A stretch of 64,000 bases of DNA from Arthrobacter sp. PvP023 (GTDB taxonomy: Bacteria > Actinomycetota > Actinomycetes > Actinomycetales > Micrococcaceae), in assembly GCF_017832975.1 (NCBI RefSeq), contig NZ_JAFIBI010000001.1:3286001-3350000 (forward strand), read 5' to 3'. Shown here in pieces: positions 1-9,367 of this stretch. A model generated the notes under the pieces. That model was given only the letters and a program-made list of their open reading frames with translations. It was not told the DNA's origin and made no database searches. The position numbers were made by a program, and so were the translations under genes. Within the stretch, counting starts at the first letter, position 1; every line of letters begins with the position of its first letter.

Positions 1-113
1 GGCACTTAACCGTAAAGTTACTCGCCAGTAGGTGAATCAGGACACACCTCCGCAACGGGCGTACTAGTGTTAGCAGTACCCCCTGCGGGTCTATGGATAA
101 CAAAGGAGCTATC

Positions 114-1952
114 GTGCGCGAATTCAGTGTTCCGCCCTTGGTGAATGTACCCCCGGAAACCAACATCACCGACCTGGTGTTGCGGCAGGCCGCCAAGGCC
201 TCGAACCCGTCCCTGTTTTCGCGGCTCGATGCCGCCGGACAGTGGCAGGATATTTCTGCCACGGATTTCCTCGCCGACGTGCGCATCCTGGCCAAGGGCC
301 TCATGGCAAGCGGCGTGGCAGCAGGCGACCGCGTCGGCATCATGTCCCGCACCCGCTACGAGTGGGCGCTGGTGGACTTTGCGGTCTGGTTTGCGGGCGG
401 CATCTCCGTCCCCATCTACGAAACCTCCTCCCCCAGCCAGGTTGCCTGGAACCTGGGCGACTCTGGTGCCGTCGCGGCTTTCGGCGAGTCGGCGCACCAC
501 GAGGACATCATCCGGCAGGCCGTCACGTCGGAAGGGCTTTCGTCGCTGGCCCACGTCTGGCAGCTTGAGGGCGCCGGGCTGGACGAGCTCCGCGCGGCCG
601 GGACCGCCGTCAGCGACGAGGAGCTAGAAGCCCGCCGGAGCCTGGCTTCGCTGGCCGACGTCGCGACGATCATCTACACCTCCGGCACCACCGGACGGCC
701 CAAGGGCTGCGAGCTGACGCACGGAAACTTCGTGGAACTGTCCGAGAACGCACTCGCCACTTCGCTGTCAGGCATCGTCCACGAGCAGGCGCGGACCATC
801 ATGTTCCTGCCGCTGGCCCACGTGTTCGCCCGGTTCATCTCGGTCCTGGCCGTGGCTGCCGGCGTCACCGTGGCGCACACCCCGGACATCAAGCACCTCC
901 TGCCGGACCTGCAGAGCTACAAGCCCACGTTCATCCTCGCCGTCCCGCGCGTATTCGAAAAGGTCTACAACTCCGCGCTGACCAAGGCCGAGGACAGCGG
1001 CAAGGGCGCCATCTTCCATAAGGCCGCCGACACCGCCATCGCCTACTCACGGGCCCGGCAGGCCGGTTCCATCGGCTTGGGCCTCAAACTCCGCCATGCC
1101 CTGTTCGACAAGCTTGTCTACAGCAAGCTCCGCGCTGCCATGGGCGGCCAGGTGGCCCACGCAGTGTCCGGCGGCGGTCCGCTGGGCGAACGCCTCGGGC
1201 ACTTCTTCCAGGGCATCGGCATGCAGATCCTCGAAGGCTACGGCCTGACCGAAACCACCGCGCCGATCACCGTCAACACCCCCTCGCTCATCAGGATCGG
1301 GACGGTGGGCGCCCCCCTGCCGGGAAATGCGGTGAAGATAGCCGACGACGGCGAGATCCTCGCCAAGGGCGTCTGCGTGATGCGCGGCTATTACAAGCGC
1401 GACGACCTCGCAGCAGACACATTCGTGGACGGCTGGTTCCGCACTGGCGACATTGGACAAATGGATGCCGACGGCTTCCTGACCATCACAGGCCGCAAGA
1501 AGGAAATCATCGTGACGGCCAGCGGCAAGAACGTGGTGCCTGCCCTGCTGGAAGACCAGATCCGGGCCGACGCCCTCGTCTCGCAGGTCCTTGTTGTGGG
1601 CGACAACATGCCGTTCATCGGCGCCTTGGTTACTCTCGATGAGGAAGCCCTGCCGGGATGGCTGCAGCGTCACGGACTTCCGGCCGGCACCACCGTCGCG
1701 GAAGCGGCAGGCCATCCGGTGGTCAAGGCCGCCGTCCAGGACCTCATCACTCGCGCCAACCAGTCCGTGTCCCAAGCGGAAGCCATCAAATCATTCCGGA
1801 TCGTACCGTCTGATTTCACCGAGGCATCCGGCCACCTCACCCCGTCCATGAAGGTCAAGCGGGCCCAGGTGATGAAGGACTTCGACGCCGTCATCAGCGA
1901 CATGTACGCTGCACCGCGGCCGGCCCGTACGGAGCCGTCCGGCCAGCACTAG
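114..1952 (+). CDS. Long-chain fatty acid-CoA ligase (AMP-forming, FadD15-like)
   Basis: Activates a fatty acid with ATP to an acyl-adenylate and then to acyl-CoA; a cytoplasmic or membrane-associated enzyme of lipid metabolism. The 612-residue protein has the AMP-binding signature TSGTTGRPKG near residue 193, the YGLTETT motif, the GWFRTGDIG motif and the GRKKEIIVTASGKN segment typical of bacterial long-chain ligases. I chose the GTG at 114 because AAAGGAG at 102-108 sits 5 bases upstream; an in-frame ATG at 93 has no comparable ribosome site. The gene stands alone and ends at a strong hairpin. Chain-length preference cannot be read from sequence. Confidence 0.9.
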   Translation: MREFSVPPLVNVPPETNITDLVLRQAAKASNPSLFSRLDAAGQWQDISATDFLADVRILAKGLMASGVAAGDRVGIMSRTRYEWALVDFAVWFAGGISVPIYETSSPSQVAWNLGDSGAVAAFGESAHHEDIIRQAVTSEGLSSLAHVWQLEGAGLDELRAAGTAVSDEELEARRSLASLADVATIIYTSGTTGRPKGCELTHGNFVELSENALATSLSGIVHEQARTIMFLPLAHVFARFISVLAVAAGVTVAHTPDIKHLLPDLQSYKPTFILAVPRVFEKVYNSALTKAEDSGKGAIFHKAADTAIAYSRARQAGSIGLGLKLRHALFDKLVYSKLRAAMGGQVAHAVSGGGPLGERLGHFFQGIGMQILEGYGLTETTAPITVNTPSLIRIGTVGAPLPGNAVKIADDGEILAKGVCVMRGYYKRDDLAADTFVDGWFRTGDIGQMDADGFLTITGRKKEIIVTASGKNVVPALLEDQIRADALVSQVLVVGDNMPFIGALVTLDEEALPGWLQRHGLPAGTTVAEAAGHPVVKAAVQDLITRANQSVSQAEAIKSFRIVPSDFTEASGHLTPSMKVKRAQVMKDFDAVISDMYAAPRPARTEPSGQH

Positions 1953-1964
1953 CGCCAGACACCG

Positions 1965-1995
1965 AAAAGGGGCCTCCCGGCGGGAGGCCCCTTTT
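1965..1995. terminator. Bidirectional rho-independent terminator
   Basis: A perfect 14-bp inverted repeat (AAAAGGGGCCTCCC and its complement) with a 3-base loop lies between the convergent acyl-CoA ligase and pyc genes. The A and T runs at its ends let it work on both strands. Confidence 0.9.
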
Positions 1996-2006
1996 CGTGT
2001 GTGTGC

Positions 2007-5000
2007 TTACTCGACGACGAGCAGCAGGTCTCCGCCCTGGACCTGTTCCACGGCGCCGACTGCGAGGCGCCCAACCGTGCCGGCCACCGGCGTCGTAATT
2101 GAGGCCTCCATCTTCATGGCCTCGATGGTGGCAACGGTATCGCCGGCGTTGACGGCGTCGCCCACCTTGACCGTGAGGGTCACGGCTCCGGCGAACGGCG
2201 CGGCGACGTGGCCCGGCTGGCTCGCGTCCGCTTTTTCAGCTGCCTTGACGTTGCTGACGACGGAGCGGTCGCGGACCACTACGGGCCTGGACTGTCCGTT
2301 GAGCGTGCACATCACCGTGCGCATGCCCTTCTCGTCCGGCTCCGAGACAGCTTCGAGGGACGCGATCAGGCGCACGCCCTTCTCCAGCTCGATTTCGTGC
2401 TCGGCTCCGCGCTGGAGGCCGAAGAGGTAGTCACGGGTATCCAGGACCGAGAGGTTGCCGTAGGTTTCCACGCTCTTCTGGTAGTCCTTGGTGGGACCTT
2501 CGAAGAGCAGCCGGTTGAGCGTCTGCTGGCGGGTTTTGGAATCGCCCTTCAGCGCGGCGCTGTCCTCGGCGCTCAGCTCGGCGTCGCGCACCTTGATGCT
2601 GCGGCCCTGGAGGGCCTTGGTGCGGAACGGCTCAGGCCAGCCCCCGGGAGGATCACCAAGTTCTCCGGAGAGGAAGCCGATGACGGAATCCGGGATGTCG
2701 TAGTTCTGCGGGTTTTCGTTGAAGTCTGCAGGATCGGCATTGAGGCCAACGAGGTGCAGGGCAAGGTCGCCCACCACCTTCGAGGACGGAGTGACCTTCA
2801 CGAGGCGGCCCAGGATGCGGTCGGCCGCCGTGTACATGTCCTCGATGGCTTCGAAGCGTTCGCCGAGGCCAAGGGCCATGGCCTGCTGCCGCAGGTTGGA
2901 GAGCTGGCCGCCGGGGATCTCGTGCTGGTAGACGCGGCCGGTGGGACCGGGCAGGCCCGACTCGAATGGAGCGTACACGCGGCGCACGGCCTCCCAGTAG
3001 GGTTCCAGCGAGCTGACCTTGGCCAGGCCCAGCCCGGTGTCGCGCGGGGTGTGGGCCAGGGCGGCAACCAGGGCGGACGCCGACGGCTGGCTGGTGGTGC
3101 CGGCCAGTGAAGCCGAAGCAACGTCAACGGCGTCCACGCCTGCGTCCACTGCCGCCAGGAGCGTGGCCAGCTGGCCGCCTGCGGTGTCGTGGGTGTGCAG
3201 GTGGACCGGCAGGTCGAAACGTTCCCGCAAGGCCGCCACAAGCTTGGCGGCGGCCGCGGGACGCAACAGCCCTGCCATGTCCTTGATGGCGAGGATGTGG
3301 GCGCCGGCATCGACGATCTTCTGAGCCAGCTCCAGGTAGTAGTCGAGCGTGTAGAGCTTTTCGTCCGGATCGAGCATGTCGCCGGTGTAGCAGAGGGCGA
3401 CTTCGGCGACGGCGGTGCCGGTGGCCCGCACAGCGCGGATGGCCGGAGCCATCTGGTTGACGTCGTTGAGGGCGTCGAAAATGCGGAAGATGTCGATGCC
3501 GGTCGCGGCGGCCTCGTTGACGAATGCCTCGGTGACTTCCTCGGGGTAGGGCGTGTAGCCCACGGTGTTGCGGCCCCGGAGGAGCATCTGCAGGCAGATG
3601 TTGGGCAGTGCCTTGCGCAGCGCCGCAAGCCTGTCCCAGGGATCTTCGCCGAGGAACCGCAGGGCGACGTCGTACGTGGCGCCGCCCCAGGCCTCCACGG
3701 ACAGTAGTTCAGGAAGCAGCGCGGACACGGCAGGGCCGGCCGCCACGAGGTCGCGGGTACGGACCCGGGTGGCCAGCAGCGACTGGTGGGCGTCACGGAA
3801 GGTGGTGTCGGTGACCGCGACGGCCTGCTGCTCGCGCAGGGCCTTGGCAAATCCCTCGGGACCCAGCTCAAGCAGCCTCTGGCGCGAACCCTTGGGGGCG
3901 GGCGTGTCCCCGACTGCGGGCAGCTTCGCCGCGGGGTCCGAGTGGACCGTGAGGTCGCCGTTGGGCTTGTTGACGGTGACCTCTGCCAGCCAGGTCAGCA
4001 GTTTGGTGCCGCGGTCCGCGGAAACGCGGGCCTTGAGCAGCTCGGGGCGCTGGTCGATGAAGTTGGTGGCCACATCGCCGGCAATGAAGTCCTTGTCGTC
4101 CAGGACGGCCTGCAGGAAGGAAATGTTGGTGGAGACGCCGCGGATGCGGAACTCCGCGAGGGCTCGGCGTGCTCTGGCCACTGCTGCGGGGTAGTCGCGG
4201 CCGCGGCAGGTCAGTTTGACCAGCATGGAGTCGAAGTGCGGGCTGATTTCGGCACCCGAGTAGACGGTGCCGCCGTCGAGCCTTACACCGGCGCCGCCGG
4301 CGGAACGGTAGCCGGTGATCTTTCCGACGTCCGGCCGGAAGCCGTTGGCCGGATCCTCGGTGGTGATGCGGCACTGCAGTGCGGCGCCCTTGAGCTGGAC
4401 AGTGTCCTGCGAAAGGCCAAGGTCAGCGAGCGTTTCGCCCGACGCGATGCGCAGCTGTGCCTGGACGAGGTCCACATCGGTGACTTCCTCGGTGACCGTG
4501 TGCTCCACCTGGATGCGCGGGTTCATCTCGATGAACACGTGCTGGCCGGCGCGTTCGCCGACGGTGTCCACGAGGAACTCCACGGTACCGGCGTTGACGT
4601 AGTTGAGCGCCTTGGCGAACTTCACCGCATCACGGTAGAGCGCCTGACGGATCCCTTCATCCAGGTTCGGTGCCGGAGCGATCTCCACCACCTTCTGGTG
4701 GCGGCGCTGGATGGAGCAATCGCGTTCGAAGAGGTGCATGATGTTGCCCTCGGCATCGGCCAGGATCTGGACCTCGATGTGGCGGGGGCGGAGAACGGCC
4801 TGTTCCAGGAACATGGTGGGGTCACCGAAAGCGGCGTCGGCCTCGCGCATGGCGGCCTGCAGAGCCTCGGGGAGAGCCTCGCGGGTGTCCACGCGGCGCA
4901 TGCCGCGGCCTCCGCCGCCGGCTACGGCCTTGGCGAAGATGGGGAAGCCGATTTCGTCCGCTGCGGCGATCAGTTCATCCAGGTCCTTGGAGGGCTGGCT

Positions 5001-5402
5001 CGACCTGAGGACGGGTACGCCGGCGGCGCGGGCAGCTTCGAGCGCGGCGACCTTGTTTCCGGCCAGCTCAAGGACCTCGGCCGGCGGGCCAACAAAGGTG
5101 ATGCCGGCCTCTTTGGCGGCCCGGGCCAGGCGGGGGTTCTCCGAGAGGAAGCCATAACCGGGGTAGATGGCATCGGCGCCGGATTCCTTGGCCACGCGGA
5201 CCACTTCGTCCACGTCAAGATACGCGCGGACGGGGTGGCCCTCTTCGCCGATCAGGTACGCTTCATCAGCCTTCTGGCGGTGGATGGAGTTTCGGTCCTC
5301 GTTGGGGAACACGGCAACAGTCTTGGCGCCCAGCTCGTAGCCGGCACGGAAGGCGCGGATCGCGATTTCGCCGCGGTTAGCCACCAGAATTTTGGAAAAC
5401 AT
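2007..5402 (-). CDS. pyc: Pyruvate carboxylase
   Basis: Carboxylates pyruvate to oxaloacetate with ATP, bicarbonate and biotin, an anaplerotic reaction that feeds the TCA cycle. The 1131-residue single-chain enzyme has all domains in order: an N-terminal biotin carboxylase/ATP-grasp half (residues about 1-450, with GGGGRGMR and EMNPRIQVEHTVTE), a carboxyltransferase TIM barrel (about 525-800, with TTFRDAHQSLLATR), a conserved C-terminal carboxylase region, and a biotinyl domain with EAMKMEAS, in which the biotinylated lysine is residue 1097. The length matches the family. AGGAGAAG sits directly upstream of the ATG at 5402. The gene is monocistronic and is divergent from the ParA-like gene. 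Confidence 0.97.
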   Translation of the reverse strand: MFSKILVANRGEIAIRAFRAGYELGAKTVAVFPNEDRNSIHRQKADEAYLIGEEGHPVRAYLDVDEVVRVAKESGADAIYPGYGFLSENPRLARAAKEAGITFVGPPAEVLELAGNKVAALEAARAAGVPVLRSSQPSKDLDELIAAADEIGFPIFAKAVAGGGGRGMRRVDTREALPEALQAAMREADAAFGDPTMFLEQAVLRPRHIEVQILADAEGNIMHLFERDCSIQRRHQKVVEIAPAPNLDEGIRQALYRDAVKFAKALNYVNAGTVEFLVDTVGERAGQHVFIEMNPRIQVEHTVTEEVTDVDLVQAQLRIASGETLADLGLSQDTVQLKGAALQCRITTEDPANGFRPDVGKITGYRSAGGAGVRLDGGTVYSGAEISPHFDSMLVKLTCRGRDYPAAVARARRALAEFRIRGVSTNISFLQAVLDDKDFIAGDVATNFIDQRPELLKARVSADRGTKLLTWLAEVTVNKPNGDLTVHSDPAAKLPAVGDTPAPKGSRQRLLELGPEGFAKALREQQAVAVTDTTFRDAHQSLLATRVRTRDLVAAGPAVSALLPELLSVEAWGGATYDVALRFLGEDPWDRLAALRKALPNICLQMLLRGRNTVGYTPYPEEVTEAFVNEAAATGIDIFRIFDALNDVNQMAPAIRAVRATGTAVAEVALCYTGDMLDPDEKLYTLDYYLELAQKIVDAGAHILAIKDMAGLLRPAAAAKLVAALRERFDLPVHLHTHDTAGGQLATLLAAVDAGVDAVDVASASLAGTTSQPSASALVAALAHTPRDTGLGLAKVSSLEPYWEAVRRVYAPFESGLPGPTGRVYQHEIPGGQLSNLRQQAMALGLGERFEAIEDMYTAADRILGRLVKVTPSSKVVGDLALHLVGLNADPADFNENPQNYDIPDSVIGFLSGELGDPPGGWPEPFRTKALQGRSIKVRDAELSAEDSAALKGDSKTRQQTLNRLLFEGPTKDYQKSVETYGNLSVLDTRDYLFGLQRGAEHEIELEKGVRLIASLEAVSEPDEKGMRTVMCTLNGQSRPVVVRDRSVVSNVKAAEKADASQPGHVAAPFAGAVTLTVKVGDAVNAGDTVATIEAMKMEASITTPVAGTVGRLAVGAVEQVQGGDLLLVVE

Positions 5403-5708
5403 ACTTCTCCTGCATCATTGCGGGTGTATCGATAAGTGGTCACAGTGTGTAAGACGGGCGCGTGGAAACACAAATCATTGTGTCGACCATCACAAGATTA
5501 TCCGTCATCTCAGCGGGATTAGGCAGGGCCAACCAGTGATGCCCCCGACGGCGGCGTGGGATGCGCCGCACACACGCCCGATAAAACGGGATTCAACACC
5601 GCGGCAACATATGATGAGTCGGGGGTGCTTACGCGCGCCCTCCGCTCCGGGGAGCCGGAGCCGGCACTACCCCAACACGGCAACCGGCGTTAGGTATTGG
5701 TTTTTCAA
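5403..5708. other. Divergent intergenic region pyc / ParA-like
   Basis: About 300 bases between two divergently read genes. It holds no credible ORF. It contains the pyc Shine-Dalgarno (AGGAGAAG, complement of 5403-5410) and must carry promoters for both genes, but I could not assign -35/-10 boxes with confidence. Confidence 0.5.
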
Positions 5709-6545
5709 GTGCAAGTAGTCAGCATCAGCAGCCTCAAAGGCGGGGTCGGCAAAACTTCCGTCACCACCGGATTGGCATCTGCGGCCCTGGCCGCCGGCAT
5801 CCCCACCCTTGTGGTGGACCTTGATCCGCACGCGGATGCCAGCACGGCGCTGGGTGTCCAGCCGGATGAGCAGCTGGACATCGGCCGGATGCTCAAGAGC
5901 CCGCGCCGCGCCAAGCTTGCGGAGAACGTGGTCACCAGCGGTTGGGTGGCCCGGGAAAACTACAACGGAGCCCGGCCCGCCGTCCTGGACGTCGCTGTGG
6001 GCTCCGCATATACCGGCATTTACGATCGGCCGGACCTGGGCCGCAGGGACCTGCGCAGGCTCTCGGCAGTCCTGGCCGGCACGGACAAGTACCAGCTGAT
6101 CCTGGTTGACTGCCCGCCCTCGCTGAACGGACTGACCCGGATGGCATGGTCCGCCAGCGACAAGGTGGCCCTCGTTGCCGAGCCTGGGCTGTTTTCAGTG
6201 GCAGGCACAGAGCGCACCATGCGGGCCATCCAGCTGTTCCGCCAGGAGTTCGCCCCGAACCTCTCCCCCGCCGGCATTATCGCGAACCGCGTACGCTCCG
6301 GGTCTTCGGAGCACGCCTTCCGCCTCGCCGAGATGCAGTCGATGTTCGGTGAACTGTTGCTAACACCGCACATTCCGGAGCAGGCGAACTGGCAGCAGAT
6401 CCAGGGTGCGGCCCATTCCGTGCACCACTGGCCGGGCGATTCCGCGAAAAATGCGGCCAGCCTGTTTAACACACTTCTCGACAACCTCATGGCCTCCAAC
6501 GGCACGGGTTCCGCCGGGGCACTCCGCGAACGCAGCCTTCGGTAG
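5709..6545 (+). CDS. ParA/MinD-family ATPase (orphan)
   Basis: A 278-residue deviant-Walker ATPase. It has KGGVGKTS near the N-terminus (residues 9-16 from the GTG), VVDLDPHADAS (Walker A' region) and ILVDCPPSLN (Walker B). Such proteins dimerise on ATP and position cargo on the nucleoid or membrane. No ParB, parS cluster, MipZ-type or conjugation partner is adjacent, so the cargo is unknown. A second, canonical ParA lies at 18196-19107 next to scpAB. The start is uncertain: GTG 5709 gives the usual short N-terminus, and the upstream TTG at 5697 is also in frame. Neither has a good ribosome site, so a leaderless message is possible. It is followed by a hairpin terminator. Confidence 0.85.
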   Translation: MQVVSISSLKGGVGKTSVTTGLASAALAAGIPTLVVDLDPHADASTALGVQPDEQLDIGRMLKSPRRAKLAENVVTSGWVARENYNGARPAVLDVAVGSAYTGIYDRPDLGRRDLRRLSAVLAGTDKYQLILVDCPPSLNGLTRMAWSASDKVALVAEPGLFSVAGTERTMRAIQLFRQEFAPNLSPAGIIANRVRSGSSEHAFRLAEMQSMFGELLLTPHIPEQANWQQIQGAAHSVHHWPGDSAKNAASLFNTLLDNLMASNGTGSAGALRERSLR

Positions 6546-6589
6546 CGGATCCCCCGGGCAGACGGCCGACGCCGACACACCAACTGCAC

Positions 6590-6625
6590 AGAAAGTCCGC
6601 CTTCCGAATGGAAGGCGGCCTTTCT
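6590..6625 (+). terminator. Rho-independent terminator after ParA-like gene
   Basis: Inverted repeat AGAAAGtCCGCCTTCC and its complement around a GAAT loop, ending in TTTCT. It lies between the ParA-like gene and the convergent MerR gene and may serve both. Confidence 0.8.
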
Positions 6626-6674
6626 GCTGCTTGCGGGTTTCTGCTACGGCACGGCGTCAGCCGGTCCGACGGCT

Positions 6675-7271
6675 TCAGCCGGTCTTACGGGCGGCCCTGC
6701 GCTTGCTGAGTTCGTCGTCGGGAAAGGACTGTTCGACGGCGTGCTCGCTGGGAAGCGCTGCGAGGCTGCCTTCCACTTCGCGCCACACACGTCCGACTGC
6801 AATCCCGAAAACGCCCTGGCCGCCCTGGACAAGATCGATGACCTCATCCGCAGACGTGCACTCGTAGACGCTGGCGCCGTCGCTCATGAGGGTAATCTGC
6901 GCCAGGTCCTCAACGCCGCGTTCGCGCAAGTGCTCAACGGCGGTACGGATCTGCTGCAGTGACACTCCGGTATCCAGCAGCCGTTTGACGACTTTCAGCA
7001 CCAGGATGTCGCGGAAGCCGTAGAGACGCTGCGAGCCGGAACCGGCGGCGCCGCGCACGGCGGGCTCAACCAGCCCTGTGCGTGCCCAGTAGTCCAGCTG
7101 GCGGTAAGTGATACCGGCTGCCTTGCAGGCCGTCGGTCCGCGGTAGCCCGCATCTTCGTCCAGTACCGGGAGGTCTTCCGTGAAGAGGAGTCCCTGAGCA
7201 CCGCTCGCAGGCAGGGCGACGCCTGCCGTTGAAGCCTGCTTTAGCTCGCCAGCTTCGCCTTTCGGACTCAC
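6675..7271 (-). CDS. MerR-family transcriptional regulator (Rv1830-like)
   Basis: A 198-residue DNA-binding regulator. The winged-helix MerR domain spans about residues 40-110 (GPTACKAAGITYRQLDYWARTGL, then SGSQRLYGFRDILVLKVVKRLLDTG) and is followed by a dimerisation helix and a short C-terminal domain. No metal- or drug-sensing cysteine cluster is seen. I chose GTG 7271 (VSPKGEAGE) because GAGGAGGG lies 5 bases upstream; a longer ORF starting at 7340 lacks such a site. It closes a cluster in the order gcvH-garA-ftsR-BNF-merR, the same as Rv1826-Rv1830. The 241-base gap upstream suggests its own promoter. Confidence 0.88.
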   Translation of the reverse strand: MSPKGEAGELKQASTAGVALPASGAQGLLFTEDLPVLDEDAGYRGPTACKAAGITYRQLDYWARTGLVEPAVRGAAGSGSQRLYGFRDILVLKVVKRLLDTGVSLQQIRTAVEHLRERGVEDLAQITLMSDGASVYECTSADEVIDLVQGGQGVFGIAVGRVWREVEGSLAALPSEHAVEQSFPDDELSKRRAARKTG

Positions 7272-7512
7272 GTGGACCCTCCTCGTCTTTTGCTCCCCTA
7301 AGGAAGTCACAGCAACAGCGATCACAGATCTGAAATTCATCTGTGTAATTCAGCCGGGGCTGCACATTCCAGTGTGACTTGCGCGGCTGTTGGATGCAAT
7401 GGGAACTTGATATCTTCGACGTTAGGCCTGCCGTGCCCCAAGGTCAAAGACGTTGGCCCCATTTCAGGGGCGTGTCGAAACTTTCAGCCTCAACTTTAAC
7501 CTTAACGTGATC

Positions 7513-8016
7513 TCAGCCGTCGAAGTCTTCCGGCTCCACGTCGTCCAGGAACTCCCGGAAGCGCCGCAGTTCGCGCTCCTCGTCCACGGTGGGGCCAGGC
7601 TCGGTGTCTTCGCCTTCATCATGCTCGGTGATCCTGACGCCGGCCTCATCCATCACCGAGTCGGCGCACCAAATGCGGCATTTGGCCCGCAACGCCAGCG
7701 CAAGGGCGTCCGAGGCCCTGGAGCTGACCGTGGTGCCGTCTTCGAACTGCAGCTGTCCGTAGAAGATATTGTCTTCGACGGCGACGATGTTCACGCTGAC
7801 AATGGAATGGCCCAGCGACTCGACGACATCGATGAGGAGGTCGTGCGTCATGGGACGCGGCGGCACCACACCCTGCTGCGCCAACGCAATGGCGCTGGCT
7901 TCAGGGGTGCCGATCCAGATGGGTACGTGCCGTTCTCCATGAATCTCCCGCAACAGCACCAGCGGCTGGTTCGACGGCAATTCGATCCGCACACCCACGA
8001 TCTCGACTTCAATCAT
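7513..8016 (-). CDS. Bifunctional nuclease family protein (BNF / DUF151, Rv1829-like)
   Basis: A 167-residue protein of the DUF151/BNF family. It begins MIEVEIVGVRIE and contains the conserved LREIHGERHVPIWIGTPEASAIALAQQG block and the VSSRASDALALALR block. Plant and bacterial members have been reported as nucleases, but the physiological role in actinobacteria is not settled. The C-terminal 40 residues are strongly acidic. Its ATG overlaps the stop codon of the upstream MerR gene (TGATG), indicating translational coupling. Confidence 0.85.
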   Translation of the reverse strand: MIEVEIVGVRIELPSNQPLVLLREIHGERHVPIWIGTPEASAIALAQQGVVPPRPMTHDLLIDVVESLGHSIVSVNIVAVEDNIFYGQLQFEDGTTVSSRASDALALALRAKCRIWCADSVMDEAGVRITEHDEGEDTEPGPTVDEERELRRFREFLDDVEPEDFDG

Positions 8017-8744
8017 CAGATATCCATTCGCGATATACGGTCCTGCACCAGGGCACGGTGCAATGTCAGGCAGAGATCACTGATTTCGCGGGCAGCCTCG
8101 GCGGCCCGGGCATGCGAGGCGGCATCCTTGCGGGAAGTCAGCGGGGCTACGGCACGCTCCACCAGTCCGAACTCCCGTTCCGCGGCGGCCTGGAACGGCC
8201 GCAAGTGGCGCGGCTCAAGGCCGTGGCTTTCCAGCTGCACGCAGGCGCGGGCCACCTGCAGGGCATGTTCATCGAACTTCCCGTTGATGTGTCCGATCAG
8301 GCCGAACTCGAGGAGGGACCTCAACAGCGGCACACTCGCGCCGGATTCGGCCCGCAGCTGGTCCTCGCTGAGCCGGCGAACCTTGTTCTGCAGCTCAGTG
8401 GCGAGCTCGTCCGACACGATCCGCGGGGACACAGTGACGCCCGGCGGCAGGTTTTCCGGGCGTTCGCCGCGGTCGATGGCGTCGAGGTAGTCCTTAATGA
8501 CCTTCAGCGGAAGATATTGGTCCCGTTGCAGCGCCAGCACGAACCGGAGCCGCTCCACGTCCGTGTCGGAATACTGCCGGTAACCGGCCGGGGTGCGCTG
8601 CGGATTGATCAGGCCCTTTTCTTCCAGGAACCTGATCTTGGACGCAGTCATGCCAGGGAAGTCGTCGCTGAGCTGCGCGAGTACTTCCCCTATGTTCAGG
8701 ACCTGGGGTCCGCGCCGTTCCGGTTGTGCCAGTGCCACAGGCAA
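8016..8744 (-). CDS. ftsR: MerR-family regulator FtsR (Rv1828-like)
   Basis: A 242-residue MerR regulator with the HTH at residues about 15-85 (LNIGEVLAQL, then KIRFLEEKGLINP and TPAGYRQYSDTDVERLRFVLAL). The long C-terminal domain matches actinobacterial FtsR proteins, which in corynebacteria activate ftsZ; that role is knowledge of the family, not shown here. It lies 11 bases downstream of garA and overlaps the BNF gene by one base, so the three are probably one transcript. The symbol is assigned from synteny and domain layout. Confidence 0.8.
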   Translation of the reverse strand: MPVALAQPERRGPQVLNIGEVLAQLSDDFPGMTASKIRFLEEKGLINPQRTPAGYRQYSDTDVERLRFVLALQRDQYLPLKVIKDYLDAIDRGERPENLPPGVTVSPRIVSDELATELQNKVRRLSEDQLRAESGASVPLLRSLLEFGLIGHINGKFDEHALQVARACVQLESHGLEPRHLRPFQAAAEREFGLVERAVAPLTSRKDAASHARAAEAAREISDLCLTLHRALVQDRISRMDI

Positions 8745-8755
8745 CTACCCCGGGA

Positions 8756-9232
8756 TCAGACGTTGCCTGCTGCGCGGGCAGGGCTGAGGTAGAAAGTGAG
8801 CCGGAACTTGCCGATCTGGACTTCGTTACCGGACTTCAGTTCCACGCTGTCCACACGGTCGTGGTTGACATAGGTGCCGTTGAGGCTGCCGGTATCGACA
8901 ACTTCGAAGCTGCGTGCCGTCCGGCGGAATTCGACGTGGCGGCGGGACACCGTGACGTCGTCGAGGAAGATGTCCGCGTCCGGGTGGCGTCCGGCAGTGG
9001 TGACGTCGGAGTCCAACAAGAATCGTGCACCGGTGTTGGGACCGCTGTGGGCAACCAGGAGCGCTGAGCCGTATGGAAGGGCTTCGACGGCTACCCGTTC
9101 TTCCGGAGAGAGCTTGGGCGCGATGGTCGGCTCGTCACGGATTGGCGTGAGGTGGATTGAGGTGGTCTCCGAAGCCTTCACTCCGCCCGTGCCGTAATCA
9201 CCACCGCTGTGGCTATTTTCGTGACCAACCAT
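8756..9232 (-). CDS. garA: FHA-domain protein GarA (Ser/Thr kinase substrate)
   Basis: A 158-residue forkhead-associated protein. The FHA core lies at about residues 75-145 with GRHPDADI, VSRRHVEF and SLNGTYVN, the phosphothreonine-binding loops. The N-terminal SETTSIHL segment carries the ETTS motif (Thr23/Thr24). In mycobacteria and corynebacteria (OdhI), PknB or PknG phosphorylates this motif, and it then binds the FHA domain intramolecularly. The family brakes 2-oxoglutarate dehydrogenase and glutamate metabolism. Position beside gcvH and ftsR is conserved. The regulatory role in this organism is inferred. Confidence 0.93.
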   Translation of the reverse strand: MVGHENSHSGGDYGTGGVKASETTSIHLTPIRDEPTIAPKLSPEERVAVEALPYGSALLVAHSGPNTGARFLLDSDVTTAGRHPDADIFLDDVTVSRRHVEFRRTARSFEVVDTGSLNGTYVNHDRVDSVELKSGNEVQIGKFRLTFYLSPARAAGNV

Positions 9233-9320
9233 GGATTCCTCCTCTTCCGTTGCAGATGTCCCCCTGCAAACAACGCGTGCCCTCCGGAAAAGCCTGGCAG
9301 ATCCGGTCCTACGGCGTGTC

Positions 9321-9350
9321 GTCCGGCTGTTAATCCCTCAACAGCCGGAC
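9321..9350 (-). terminator. Hairpin downstream of gcvH
   Basis: GTCCGGCTGTT and its exact complement flank an 8-base loop between gcvH and garA. There is no T-run, so it could be an attenuator or mRNA-stability hairpin rather than a full terminator. Confidence 0.5.
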
Positions 9351-9367
9351 CTCCATGCCGGTTATCT

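Noticed and set aside
1047..1775. 242-residue minus-strand ORF within the acyl-CoA ligase gene
   Set aside because: Shadow of the ligase gene, without domain or start signal.
3786..5435. 549-residue plus-strand ORF antisense to pyc
   Set aside because: High-GC third-position shadow of pyc; no ribosome site or recognisable domain.
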